Source of the DNA: Beta vulgaris subsp. vulgaris
Taxonomy: Eukaryota > Streptophyta > Magnoliopsida > Caryophyllales > Amaranthaceae
DNA: 64,000 bases
Direction: 5' to 3'
NCBI RefSeq assembly: GCF_026745355.1
Contig: NC_079209.1
Span: forward strand, 44,377,823-44,441,822
Position 1 is the stretch's first letter, and every line of letters begins with the position of its first letter. A program made the position numbers and the translations under genes. Of this stretch, positions 46,068-57,310 are shown piece by piece. A model generated the notes under the pieces. The model searched no databases and was not told the origin of the DNA. It was given only the letters and a program-made list of their open reading frames with translations.

Positions 46068-46742
46068 ATTTGTTATTCATCCACCACTGCCATGTTTAAG
46101 AGATGATTTGCCATCTCTTGATTCCATTATCGACAAGTTCACACCCCGTGATGCATGGTATGGTAAAATAGATGTTTTAAAGAAAAGTCTCACACATTCC
46201 GACATCTCTAACCAGAAGGCACGTCTCGAAATCCTAGATTCTGATCTTAATGATAAAGTAAGAGAGGAATTTCTGAATCAAGACGAGAGGGATGAGCTTG
46301 AGAAGACTTATTCGAATGGGAGAAAGGGACAAGTTAAGGTTAAAGTGAGGGGTTATTTTTCTGAGAAAGAACACGATATGTTCATCAGTAAGTGGTATAA
46401 CAAAAGCAATGGATTTAAGTATGCATCGAAGGGTGGATGGAATCCATTTAGGGTTGAGAATGGGTTTGAGTTTAATGATGAGATAACTGTTGCCGCGGTT
46501 CGATCAGAAGGCGTTTTGTGTCTTGCCATCTATGGTGGTCGACAACAAGAGGCCAAACTTGCTCCAGTGCCTCTTGCCGTCCACGGTAGTCGTCGGCAGC
46601 CAAAAAAACGAAACTTTCTCCTGCTCCTGAACTTGTTGCTGTTGCTCCATGTATTTCAACGTGGCATAAAACTCTTACAAGATGTGATAAAGGTGCATAC
46701 AAGTATGCACCCAAGTTAATTGGATGTTGAAGTCCATCGAGT
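46063..46742 (+). pseudogene. B3/DUF313-like gene, copy B, 5'-truncated
   Basis: The frame is open from the spacer through the B3-like part: RDDLPSLDSIIDKFTPRDAW, NQKARLEILDSDLNDKVREE, KEHDMFISKWYNKSNGFKYA, KGGWNPFRVENGFEFNDEIT and VRSEGVLC. It lacks the TAG and the one-base loss of copy A. The first codons come from the unrelated spacer, so the gene start is artificial and a promoter is unlikely. Near the A-run at about 46606 the frame probably changes: in the other frame the DNA reads KKTKLSPAPELVAVAPCIST and ends LIGC, more protein-like than the Leu-rich tail of the long ORF, which ends at 46719. I therefore call it a pseudogene with an intact central part. Confidence 0.65.
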
Positions 46743-46899
46743 TTAGCTTTTTATGATGTTTGTTTTTCAGTGGTTGTTCCACAATTTTCCAATTCAGTCA
46801 TATTACTTAGTTCATACTACTAGTCTATTTGCTTTTGTAATTGTTGATTATCTTGATCGACTTTAGAAGTTGATTTTGGTCTATTATTGATTAATGAAG

Positions 46900-48539
46900 T
46901 GATACGTGTCGTTTATCGTATAAAATTAAAACCTATTCTTAGACCTCAAAAATATTAACAAGTAGAAAAGGGTAAGAAAGGGTCGATCCCACGGAGAGAC
47001 TACTAAATTCCTTACTTCAAAATTTAACTAAGAAAAATATTATGAACATAAAAAATCGAGATTATACAACTATTTACCTATTTACATAGATTTGGGGGGT
47101 TTAAGATTGTAGTAACTAATAGTAACTGAACTAAAACAAGTATTAAACTATTATTTACAAGTGATGACAAGCAAGTCGGATAATTTCCACCATTAAACTT
47201 AGTAACATTAGTCATGATACTGAGTATAATTATCGAGTTGAAGATTAATCTAATAGATTAACTGTAGTGGTTTTGATAGCAATCCCACCCTATTCTTCCT
47301 TACTTTAAATTAGTATTGAACGAGGCCGACACTAATTCTAAACTAGACTTGCCATTGAGAATATGATCGCAACCCACAACGACTACATCTAGAAGCATTA
47401 TAAACTAGAAGAACATCATTAATCCTAATTAAATTAACACTTAGGTACTTAATATAATTAGATCAAATTACACTCTAACATTAATCTGACCCATTCGCAG
47501 ACCCAAACTAACATTAGTCGCTACTTTTATTATGCAATTTGAACTAGGCCAAACTACATAATTAGCAGCTGATTGTAATTCAAACATAATAAGATAGCAA
47601 ATTATACTCAAATATCAATCATACGACAGCTATAACAGTGTAATTTTGAATACCAAATAATCTTAATACACAATAAACAACTCAGAATTATGATAAAATT
47701 CAAGTTTAAACAAGATTCAAGTTCATTGAATTTAGAACAATACAGCAATCAAAGTAATACAAGAGAAGAGAGGAGAATATATCACTCTGTACTAGTCGAA
47801 ATTGTGCCGGCAACTCGTTCTTGAACTTGTCGTCTCCTACTTCAAGTGTACCCCAAGAATTCTGTATTACTCACAATACTCCCTTGTCTCTCTTTACCCA
47901 ACATCAGACAATGATTGCATGTCTTCTTGCGGTAGAAATTAGGGATTTAAATACCCAATTGAGAAATCCCCAATTATCAATTTTAGGGAAATTATTTGTA
48001 GAGATGGAAACAAATAATCTCATATGCTCCATATTTCTAAAATTAAGCCTGCTAATACGAGGACGAAATCTTTGGGATAACTCTTGCCTCATGATTTGGT
48101 GCGTATGAGAATAAGCAGAGCACTTTCCTAAATCTCTATTGTTGCTCGTGGAGTTGAAGGAAGTGGGAATGACTTGCTTTGTTGTATGTGCTGCTTCTGA
48201 CTAAGATTTTGCTTTACCTTGTTAATTTCTATTCCTTGCTTGGTAACAAAAACACAAGTGAGCTTATTATTTTTGCTTTCTCTTCTTCTTTTATTTGTGA
48301 GTCTTTGGTCTTGGTAATCCATGTGTGTTGTGCTTGCCTTCATGGAATCTTTATTATTACTCATGAACACCTTTCACAAAAACAATAAATTTCTTAAGTA
48401 GATTATTCAATAAATTATAAAATGAAAAGAGATAAATCTCTAATTAATAATAGTAAATAATGGCACATAATTAATACATAAAAGACAACTAAAAGGCTAA
48501 TATTAGGGAGTAAAAATATAATATTTTATTCACTTATCA
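46900..48539 (-). mobile_element. Solo LTR of Athila type, 1640 bp
   Basis: TGAAG is duplicated exactly (46895-46899 and 48540-48544). The insert has TG...CA ends on both strands and splits the 3' flank of copy B; the flank is continuous in copies A and C. Read on the minus strand it begins TGATAAGTGAATAAAATATT. GGTCGATCCCACGGAGAG (46981-46998) near its other end resembles GGATCGAATCCACAGGGAG in the Athila LTR at 55839. No PBS, polypurine tract or coding sequence is present; small open frames are not accepted. Confidence 0.85.
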
Positions 48540-48800
48540 TGAAGTTTGTTATGTTTTTGTGATTTTGTTACTCCGGGATTTTGTTTTAAACGTGCAAGAA
48601 CTTCAATTTAAATTTTAATTTCTATTAAATTATTCCACAAGCGTAGGGATGAGTTACTGAAATCCCTTTAAATGAAGTGATGATAATTGTTGGTAATATT
48701 TTAGGTTAACTGTGATAAATCCAAAGATGGAAGCTTTTTTCCTATATATCTTCCCGAGGGCTGATCTCTGTTTTCTTTCTTCATATCAAAAAGTGAATTA

Positions 48801-49282
48801 GGGCTTGTTCTTTTTGACATAAAACAACTGAACTGAATTGAACTTATAGGAGCTGAACTGAACTGAACTGAACTCACTACTACAAAAAAGGCCTAGGAAA
48901 CCGGTTGAAAATAGCCTAGGAAATCGGACTATAACACATCTCCATCTCACAGGTGTCCTAGGCTAAGAGACCGGTTATAATGCCTGGTTTCCTTGTTTAT
49001 TTAAGAGACCAGTTGACAGGTAAAACCAGTCTCTTAGATAAGTATATATATATAATATATAAAGAGGTTAGAAGACCATTTAACATTAAAAACCGATCTC
49101 CTTGCCTTACCCTTTGAAACCATTTATTGACCACAACCGGTTTCTTAGGTTTAGTAAAATATTACAATACATACATTATCCTGTATTTGCGGCTCTTCGT
49201 ATTTAGTAATAAAAATAATGATTGGGTTGAACTGATGAACTGAACTGAACTGAACTGAAAATAAGTTGGGGAGAACAGGCCC
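48801..49282. mobile_element. Element X, copy 2, internally rearranged
   Basis: Has the same ends as X copies 1 and 3 (GGGCTTGTTCT and AGAACAGGCCC) and the GAACT runs. The TAA-rich middle is missing, replaced by a CACTA-like piece (48884-49198). The remaining TATTTAGTAATAAAAATAAT aligns with the middle of copy 3. Confidence 0.8.
48884..49198 (+). mobile_element. CACTA-type terminus fragment inside X copy 2
   Basis: Starts CACTACTACAAAAAAGGCCT, a typical CACTA end, followed by repeated CCTAGGAAACCGG, GAGACCGGTT and AAACCGGT-like subterminal words in both orientations. The right side ends in TTGCGGCTCTTCG with no terminus, and adjacent X sequence is missing, so this is a leftover after an imperfect excision or deletion. 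Confidence 0.6.
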
Positions 49283-49880
49283 TAAAATAGATTAAAATTG
49301 AGTTAAAAAGTTGGAACTTTAGGGTAATAAATAGCAAATGATTTATTATATAATGGATAGCAAAACTGAAAATAATAATGGACATAATCTTATTAGATGA
49401 CAACAATCTCGTTGTATATGGCCATGAGTGTCTATTGTTATAATACTCACGGGTGTTGTAAATAGGCACCAAAAATCTAATAAGGAAGGGTAATTTCTAA
49501 ATTCTGAATTTTGTTATTCATTTATTTTTTATTTTTTATTTTGACAATCTGAAATTTTGACAATTATCAGATTCAATTTTTATTTATCAATTGCTGATTT
49601 TCTATTTAATTTTGATTTTGTTACTGTTGTTTTTAGGTGAAGCTACTAGTTTGATTGGTTTTACTATAGGATTCTATAAGTACTATAAGAGTAATTTCAT
49701 GAATCTAATTCATAAGCACTTAAAATAGGATCACATTCATATACAATCAAGGATCACATAAAAGTTTAGAATTAACCTTTCTAGCGTGAATTCCACAAAG
49801 CTTGTATAACCCGGATAAAGAACCCCAATTGTGATTCCTCTACTTGGTCCACTAATCTGGATCAACTCTCCACCAATGCT
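49283..49880 (+). repeat. Unit spacer Y, copy 2
   Basis: Almost identical to 45477-46067 and 51870-52472. No gene. Confidence 0.85.
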
Positions 49881-50532
49881 AGTTGTTATTCGTCCACCAA
49901 TGCCACGTTTAAGAGATGATTTGCCATCTATTGATTCCATTATCGACAAGTTCACACCCCGTGATGCATGGTATGGTAAAATAGATGTTTTAAAGAAAAG
50001 TCCCACACATTCGGACATCTCTAACCAGAAGGCACGTCTAGGAATCCTAGATTCTGATCTTAATGATAAAGTAAGAGAGGAATTTCTAAATCAAGACGAG
50101 AGGGATGAGCTTGAGAAGACTTATTCGAATGGGAGGAAGGGACAAGATAAGGTTAAAGTGAGGGGTTGTTTTTCTGAGAAAGAACATGATATGTTCATCA
50201 GTAAGTGGTATAACAAAAGCAGTGGATTTAAGTATGCATTGAAGGGTGGATGGAATCCATTTAGGGTTGAGAATGAGTTTGAGTTTAATGATGATAAAAC
50301 TGTTGCCGCGGCTCGATCAGAAGGCGTTTTGTGTACGTCTTGCCATCCATGGTGGTCGACAACAAGAGGCCAAACTTGCTCCTGTGCCTCTTGCCGTCCA
50401 CAGCCAAAAAAAGGAAACTTTCTCCTACTCCTGAACTTGTTGCTGTTGCTCCATGTATTTCAACGTGGCATAAAACTCTTACAAGATGTGTTAAAGGTGC
50501 ATACAATCATGCACCCAAGTTAATTGGATGTT
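49831..50532 (+). pseudogene. B3/DUF313-like gene, copy C, 5'-truncated
   Basis: Same organisation as copy B: the first 15 or so codons come from spacer Y, then RDDLPSIDSIIDKFTPRDAW, SEKEHDMFISKWYNKSSGF and KGGWNPFRVENEFEFNDDKT. After EGVLC an insertion of a few bases (GTAC near 50334) shifts the frame. A short deletion near 50402 removes about 12 bases present in the other copies. In a second frame the C-terminal part reads AKKRKLSPTPELVAVAPCIS with an NLS-like KKRK and ends LIGC at 50532. It is a decayed, promoterless copy. Confidence 0.65.
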
Positions 50533-50959
50533 GAAGTCCATCGAGTTTATCTTTTCATGATGTTTGTTGTTCAGTTGTTGTTCCACAATTTTCCAATTTA
50601 GTCATATTACTTAATTCATACTACTAGTCTTTTGCTTTTGTAATTGTTGATTATCTTGATCGACTTTAGAAGTTGATTTTGGTCTATTATTGATTAATGA
50701 AGTTTGTTATGTTTTTGTGATTTTGTTACTCCGGGCTTTTTTTTTTTAAACGTGCAAGAACTTCATTTTAAATTTTAATTTCTATTAAATTATTCCACAA
50801 GCGTAGGGATGAGTTACTAAAATCCCTTTGAATGAAGTGATGATAATTGTTGCTAATATTTTAGGTTAACTGTAATGAATCCAAAGATGGAAGTTTTTTT
50901 TTATTTATCTTTCCGAGGGCTGATCTCTGTTTTTTTTCTTCATATCAAAAAGTGATTTA

Positions 50960-51636
50960 GGGCCTGTTCTTTTCGGCATAAAACAGCTGGACTGAATTGA
51001 ACTGAACTTATTGGAGCTGAATTGAACTTATTGGAGCTGAACTGAATTGAATTGAATTAAATTAAATTGAATGTAATAAATATATAAATAATATTTAAAA
51101 CAATAATAATATGAATATTAAATAATAATTATAATGATAAGTAATAATAATGAATAATAATAATAATAGTATTTTGGATATTTTTAAATGATAGTTATAA
51201 ATAAATATTATTAATAATCATAAATTAATAATAATAATAATAATAATTAATGATAATACTGATAATTAATAATAATTATTTTATATTATTTGTATTAATA
51301 TATTAATACTTGATGATGATATATATAACAATAATATCTAAGAAGTAAATTAATATTACTATTTTAATAATTAGATTTAATAATATAAAAATATTTAGTA
51401 ATAAATAATGATTGGGTTGGACCACGAAAATTACATCATAAACCGTCTTGACGCGATTTGATTGGCTTATGGGCTAAAAAAACTGGGTTTATTTGTGCTT
51501 TGACCTAAACCATGTTCCTACTAATAATAATAGTAATAATAATGAGTAAAGCTATAATAAACAAAATAATATATAGAAACAACAATAATAATACTTAATA
51601 GTGATGATATATATTTAAATAATAATAATAATGATA

Positions 51637-51694
<58 letters not shown>

Positions 51695-51869
51695 GAGTAA
51701 TTAATAAAATAAATTATACCAACATAATAATAATATTTAACAAAATGGTTATAAAAGAATGGAGCTGAACTGAACTGAACTGATTGGAGCTGAACTGAAC
51801 TGAACTGCACTAAATGATTGGAGTTGAAGCGAACTGAACTGAACTGAAAATAAGCTGGGGAGAACAGGC
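50960..51869. mobile_element. Element X, copy 3, intact (910 bp)
   Basis: Ends GGGCCTGTTCT and AGAACAGGCCC. GAACTGAACT-type runs lie inside both ends (51000-51050 and 51765-51845), and the middle is TAA-rich. TTA lies before and TAA after, so the target may be TA or TWA, but as all copies arose by duplication only one target site can be judged. No ORF encodes a transposase; the Tyr-rich minus-strand frame at 51595-51810 is just the TAA microsatellite. Confidence 0.8.
51621..51692 (+). repeat. (AAT)n microsatellite
   Basis: About 24 AAT/TAA triplets with a few GAT interruptions, in the middle of X copy 3. Confidence 0.95.
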
Positions 51870-52472
51870 CCTAAAACAGATTAAAATTGAGTTAAAAAGT
51901 TGGAACTTTAGGGTAATAAATAGCAAATGAGTTATTATGTAATGGATAGAAAAACTGAAAATAATAATGGACATAATCTTATTAGATGACAACAATCTCG
52001 TTGTATATGGCCATGAGTATCTATTGTTATAATACTCACAGGCGTTGTAAATAGGCACCAAAAATCTAATAAGGAAGGGTAATTTCTAAATTCTGAATTT
52101 TGTTATTCATTTATTTTTTATTTTTTATTTTGATAATCTGAAATTTTGGCAATTATCAAATTCAATTTTTATTTATCAATTGCTGATTTTCTATTTAATT
52201 TTGATTTTGTTACTGTTGTTATTAGGTGAAGCTACTGGTTTGATTGGTTTTACTGTAGGATTCTATAAGTACTATAAGCAGAATTTCATGAATCTAATTT
52301 ATAAGCACTTAAAATAGGATCACATTCATATACAATCAAGGATCACATAAAAGTTTAGAATTAACCTTTGTAGCGTGAATTCCACAAAGCTTTTATAACC
52401 CGAATAAAGAACCCCAATTGTGATTCCTCTACTTGGTCCACTAACCTGGATCAACTCTCCACTAATGCTAGT
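51870..52472 (+). repeat. Unit spacer Y, copy 3
   Basis: Same sequence as the other spacers up to CCACTAATGCTAGT, where the copia LTR begins. CTAGT (52468-52472) is the likely left target duplication of that insertion. Confidence 0.85.
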
Positions 52473-52877
52473 TGGAAGGAAGAAATTCTTCTTCTACTTT
52501 AGTGGAGTTTTTGTGACTTTTAGGAAAGAATATGAGAGAGAAGAATAATAAGAGATATCAAGTATATTTTCTTCTATTGCCTAACCCAATATATAAATAT
52601 ATTTAGGTTAGAAATAGTTCCCCTCTCCCTGCTCTTGGCCGGCTACCCTAGGGCCTTATATGGGCTATAGGTTTCTTTTTGTTTATCCAAGGTTTTAATG
52701 TGTGACCTAATAGTATCCATTATATTGGAATTCGGGTTTATAATTTTCTAACCCAAAGTTCTATAGCATTCTCTAGCAACACGTATAAACGACCAAATAG
52801 AACGAATTTATTATCTCCATAATATGATCCATAATATAATTAGTAATTGCATTTAAGCTGAGGACATAAATCCTTCA
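52473..52877 (-). repeat. 3' LTR of the minus-strand copia element, 405 bp
   Basis: Bounded by TGGAAGGA and TCCTTCA, an imperfect terminal inverted repeat with TG...CA ends. On the minus strand the preceding GGACAAGTGGGTGAT (52878-52892) fits a polypurine tract of this lineage (AAGTGGGAG-like), with two non-purines. Confidence 0.78.
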
Positions 52878-52892
52878 ATCACCCACTTGTCC

Positions 52893-53571
52893 GAGATGAG
52901 TGGTGAATGTTTTAATTCCTCAAGTCTCTTAGTGTCTTAATTAGATAGTATGATCATATTTCTATATCATCCATACTAGTTTTCAAATTAATCATTGAAA
53001 TCCGAGTTCGAATTGAGAAACAAATGATCATCAAATGATCCATAATTCCATTTGAGTATGACCATGCATTTTTCAATTTTCGCTCTTTAAGGGGCCAAGA
53101 CACCTATCCTATCTCATATAGGAGGACCTTTTCAATCTTGTGGTAACTAATACTCCCACTCAACTTTTAACACAACCTGAATGCTGCCTTTATAGTCTCC
53201 TTTTGTAGCATGACATTTGACAGTATCAAAGTTATACCAATCATTGGGTTAAGTAGTGTCCCACTCATGTCTTAGGAATCTACTAATATACTTTCGAAGT
53301 TATAGAACTTCTAAGCTGGTGTAGTTCGACTATTTATCAAGTATACATATCCAGATGATTGATGAAACATCTCCATGTTCCCATAGCCCATGAAATGGCG
53401 TTATCAAATAATCTTATATGCTAATCCCTTAACAAGTCATTTATGTCCAGTTCAATGACTTAGGTTAGGAACTTTAATATTCTATGAATTCTGTTCACTT
53501 ATGGTGTTTCATTCATCAAATCACATATTTAATTTGACAAAATTAATAGAATTCAAGATATGTTTTGGACA
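52893..53571 (-). other. Untranslated stretch between the LTR and the MITEs
   Basis: AT-rich, no ORF in either strand worth reporting. It is part of the copia element between RNase H and the polypurine tract, which is longer than usual for this lineage. Confidence 0.5.
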
Positions 53572-53580
53572 TTTTATTTA

Positions 53581-53934
53581 GGAAAAATTGACAATAGAGG
53601 TCTGAACTTTGGGTGATAATTTTTAAAAAGGTCTGAACTATTGATTAACCTGTGTAGGTCCCAACTTTAGGGGGTCTTAACTTTTATCGGGCCTCGACGA
53701 CTTAAAACTGAAGAATTTTTTTTAAATCTCACCTAGTTCCTACATCCCTCCCTCAATTAACCCTTTTGATGTGACCCAAGTTTTACAAGTGATGACCTAT
53801 TAAGCCAGTTTTAAGTCACTAAGGCCTGCTAAAAGTTAAGATCCCCTAAAGTTGGGACCTACACAGGTTAATCAATAGTTCAGACCTTTTAAAAATTATC
53901 CCCCAAAGTTCAGACATCTATTGTCAATTTTTCC
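53581..53934. mobile_element. Mutator-type MITE 1 (354 bp, long inverted repeats)
   Basis: TTTTATTTA is perfectly duplicated (53572-53580 and 53935-53943), a 9-bp target duplication as made by Mutator-like elements. The ends GGAAAAATTGACAATAGA and their inverted copy extend inward for more than 100 bp (through GGTCTGAACTATTGATTAAC), so most of the element is a giant hairpin. Confidence 0.88.
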
Positions 53935-53977
53935 TTTTATTTAATACCAAACCAATAATTAGATAAGATAAAATTTA

Positions 53978-54341
53978 GGAAAAATTCACAAGAGAGGGCT
54001 CAACTATCACCCATTTTCTTTTAGAAGTCCCAATTATGGATTATTCCTTACATATCCCAAGTTTACTATCTTGTGATTTCCATAGGTCCTGAGTTACTTA
54101 TAATCGATTTAGAAAGTAAGATTTTTAAATGTTTACCATCTTCGAACACTTTCAACAAGTAACAAAGACCTATAAAATGGGGCCAACATTTAAAAAATCT
54201 TACCTTTTAAACCGTTTATAAGTAATTCAGGACTTATAAAAATTACAATATGGTAAACTTTGGACCTGTAGGGAATAATTCATAGTTAGGACCTATAAAA
54301 CAAAATGGGTAACAATTGGGCCCACTATTGTGAATTTCTCC
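53978..54341. mobile_element. Mutator-type MITE 2 (364 bp, long inverted repeats)
   Basis: TAAAATTTA is perfectly duplicated (53969-53977 and 54342-54350). The ends GGAAAAATTCACAAGAGA and GGAGAAATTCACAATAGT (right end, reverse-complemented) are inverted copies that continue for about 150 bp at lower identity. The terminal GGAxAAATT is shared with MITE 1, so the two are members of related families. They sit 34 bp apart. Confidence 0.88.
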
Positions 54342-54418
54342 TAAAATTTATTCTCATAAACATAAATAGCAAAATCATGTCTTTACATTATAACAAGTTT
54401 CTCTAAACCTAGTACAAT

Positions 54419-55838
54419 CTAAAGCCACTCTAACATTTGCTTCAAGCCTATAGCCCTAGCGTGACACTCATGCTTGGGTTGAGGTAGTGGTTTAGTTAGC
54501 GGATCAGCCACGTTCTCATCCGTATGAACTTTGCAGATTCTGACATCCTTCCTGTCAACTATCTCTCGAATGAGGTGAAATCCTCATCACATGTTGGACT
54601 TGTTATGTGACCTTGGCTCTTTTGCTTGCGCAATAGCACCATTGTTGTCACAAACAACTCAATTCCTTCCGAACACTAGGTATAATATCCAGCTCTGTCA
54701 AGAATTCTTTATCCAAACTGCTTCCTTAGCTGCTTCAACTGCTCCTAAATATTCTAATTCTATCGTAGAGTCTGCTACAATTCTTTGCATTGAGCTCTTC
54801 CAGCTCACGGGTCTTCCATTTAGACGAAAGACATACCCTAACTGAGAGCGGTAATCATCTCTGTCGGTTTGGAAGCTTGCATCCGTGTAACCTTCAACAA
54901 CCAACTCACTTTGTCCCCCTATACTAAGAACATGCCTTTAGTCCTCCTCAAGTACTTAAGGATGCTCTTAGCTGCAGTCCAGTGTGCTTCTCCTGGATTT
55001 GCTTGGAACCTGCTACACATGCTCAAGGCATATGCAACATCAGGTCGAGTACTTATCATGGCATACATGATAGACCCTATAGCCGAAGCATAAGGAATGC
55101 TACTCATTCGCTTTAACTCATCAGGCTCAGTCGGACTGACTCTTGCTAAGCGATATGCCATGTGACATGGGAACGAAACCTCTCTTCGAGTTTTCCATGT
55201 TGAACCTTGTAAAACCTTCTCAATATAAGTTTTTGACTTAGCCCAATCATCCTTTGAGACCTATCTCTATGGATTTTGATTCCCTGTATGTACTCAGAGA
55301 AACAACTTTTTAACTATTCCTTGACTGACTCAAGCATTGGTATGTCTTTCCATGATTAGTATGTCATCTACATACAGAACAAGAAGACTAAGCTGCTCCC
55401 ACTAAACTTCTTGTAAACACAAGATTCTTCTTCGCTTTTGATAAACCAAATTGTTTGATTGCCTCATCAAACCGAAGATTCCAGCTTCGAGATGCCTCTT
55501 CAATCCATAAATGGATCTTTGAAGCTTGCAAACCCTTTTAGGATTTTCTGGATCCTCAAAACCTTCAGGTTGTGTCATGTACACATCTTCATTCAAGAAC
55601 CCATTCAAGAATGCGGTTTTGACATCTATCTGCCAAATTTCATAATAGTAAAATGCAGCAACCGCTAAAAGTATCCGAATTGATTTAAGCATTGCTACTA
55701 GAGAAAAGGTCTCATAATAGTCTATACCATGAATTTGCCCGAATCCTTTTGCAACCAGTCGTGCTTTATAGACATTGACTTTTCCATCTTTGTTTGTTTT
55801 TAATTTGAACACCCATTTGTATCCAGTAGGGCTAACTG
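54419..55838 (-). pseudogene. Copia reverse transcriptase-RNase H, minus strand
   Basis: Read from right to left: WVFKLKTNKDGKV, YKARLVAKGFGQ, QIDVKTAFLNGFLNEDVYM, YGLK, then a damaged part where the catalytic YVDD region falls (near 55350-55370 the plus strand still shows catctacatac, the complement of YVDD-type codons). GSIMYAMISTRPDVAYAL, CSRFQANPGEAHW, TDASFQTDRDDYRSQ, SWKSSMQRIVADSTIE and TKPLPQPKHE follow, with a stop at 54419-54421. Domain order and motifs are copia-specific. Several frameshifts (near 55180, 55310 and 55470) show it is dead. Confidence 0.9.
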
Positions 55839-57293
55839 ATAGGATAAAGTCGTATCACCTAATAAAAAATAACATAAGGTCCACTAACTAGTAGTTAGGA
55901 TCGAATCCACAGGGAGAAAGTTATATGAACTCTAATATTACACTAACAAAATCAAATGAGAGTTGTGTTACTAAACTAAGCAAATAACATAACTAAATAA
56001 GAAGATGTAAATATATTAATAAAGCACTAGATTCATGGATCACTATGCATACAATTAGGGAAATCAGGGACGAATAATAACCACCTAATAAATCAAACTG
56101 TCTAGGGCACATGTAATTTCTCTCGAACATTACCTCCCTTAAAGATCACCCAGCCGCTCTCGCATGGTCAAGGGTCACTTTGCCTAATAATTGAAAGCAT
56201 ATACGGTATCTCCCCTCTCGAAGCAGATTCAGTATTGCAATAATAGAAATATAAATCAGGCCTACCTTATAATTCTAGCATGAAGATTCAACCATAGGAA
56301 ACGTACAATTGAAATACAAGGCAATCAAACTAATCTACCAATCCCTCATTGCATACATAGATCCCAACAATCCTAGAAACAAAACTACTCACTCATAATC
56401 ATGAAAACAATAACAAAATACATATAAAAACTGATACTTTGAAACATTGCAAATAACTAAGAAAAGAATCTAATTAATAATAGAAGAAGTAATAAAGAAA
56501 TATTACTGAATTATATTGAACTTGTGAATAAGAAAAAGGTTCGATCTTGAATTGAAATAAAAAAGCTCTAAATTAAGGTTCTTGAAACACTCCCTAGAAA
56601 AACTAATAATAAAAACCAAGATGTCTTCTAATAATTATAATTTTTCTATTTATACAAGCCCTAAAATCCATAGCCAAAAGTCTCGAAAATCAGCCCCGTA
56701 TTCATTAAAAAGCGCGTGGCGTACTGTCGCCCGATCGAGCCAAAGTTGCATGAGATAATCGGGCTCCAAAGCAGAAGAAACAGGGCCAAAATCAAAGGCG
56801 CCCGATGAAATCGGGTTGACCCGCCCGTTGACATCGAGCAGCCTACGAACACAACAGCTACCCATCAATTTGCCAGGGGCGCCGACGTCGGGCCATGTCG
56901 CCCGATCGGGCTGAACAACGAATCACGATTGGGCTTCCAACGCCCGATCGGGCCCGCAACAGAACCACTTATCTTGCTTTTTCGCCCGATCGGGCTGTGC
57001 CGCCCGATCCTGTCGGGCCGGTCAGCCTTCACTCGTTTCTTGGCTCTTCTTTTGCTCAAAGTCTCGGAAAGCATCCTCGGGATCTTAAAACTCAGCATCG
57101 AACCTCTCTAATACACTGTGCGGTCATATAACAGATATAAAGTAGGTAATAGCTCCCTAAAACCTACAATCCAACACAAAATAGCAAACCACAACTAGAT
57201 GGAGAGAGTTATTACAAGATGGCTCCTAAGAGCACCATAACACAACTTTTAGCATATAAGTAGGGGAGAAAAACTCTATATAAAATCATAACA
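55839..57293 (-). repeat. 3' LTR of the Athila-type element, about 1455 bp
   Basis: TGATAGGATAAAG on the left and CATAACA on the right give TG...CA borders, directly next to the polypurine tract. GGATCGAATCCACAGGGAG (55899-55917) is shared in form with the solo LTR at 46900. The GC-rich part at 56700-57030 holds three perfect GCCCGATCGGGC palindromes. TATA-like CTCTATATAAAA at 57274-57285 would lie near the LTR start on the minus strand. Confidence 0.82.
56900..56995. repeat. Three GCCCGATCGGGC palindromes at exact 42-bp spacing
   Basis: Perfect 12-bp palindromes start at 56900, 56942 and 56984. Imperfect relatives flank them (56729 GCCCGATCGAGC, 56803 and 57003). They lie in the LTR, far above local GC content. 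Confidence 0.93.
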
Positions 57294-57298
57294 TTAAA

Positions 57299-57310
57299 CT
57301 CCCCCAAGCT
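57299..57310 (-). promoter_or_regulatory. Polypurine tract of the Athila-type element
   Basis: AGCTTGGGGGAG on the minus strand, five bases before the LTR. This exact form is common in Athila elements. Near-copies lie at 58135-58145 and 58765-58776. Confidence 0.85.

Larger units (their letters stand above)
46068..49880 (+). repeat. Unit 2 of the tandem triplication
   Basis: Contains copy B, 3' flank (split by a solo LTR), the internally deleted X copy 2 and spacer Y copy 2. It begins at the same gene position as unit 1 and ends at the same spacer position. Confidence 0.87.
49881..52472 (+). repeat. Unit 3 of the tandem triplication (cleanest copy, 2592 bp)
   Basis: Copy C, 3' flank, X copy 3 and spacer Y copy 3, with no large insertion. 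It gives the ancestral unit length. At its right end the minus-strand copia LTR starts within a few bases of the unit boundary. Confidence 0.88.
52473..55838 (-). mobile_element. 3' part of a minus-strand Ty1/copia element
   Basis: From left to right: 3' LTR, non-coding DNA with two MITEs, RNase H and RT. It is cut at 55838 by the Athila LTR, so gag, protease, integrase and the 5' LTR would lie beyond the right edge. The pol sequence differs clearly from the SIRE-type family and resembles the common TNT1-94-like (Tork-type) polyproteins. Confidence 0.85.

Noticed and set aside
47821..48388. Several 60-95 codon frames
   Set aside because: All within the solo LTR; no PBS, tract or known domain.
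51595..51810. Tyr-rich minus-strand frame
   Set aside because: Direct translation of the (AAT)n microsatellite.
56865..57131. Arg/Pro-rich frames on both strands
   Set aside because: Produced by the GCCCGATCGGGC palindromes, which read the same on both strands.
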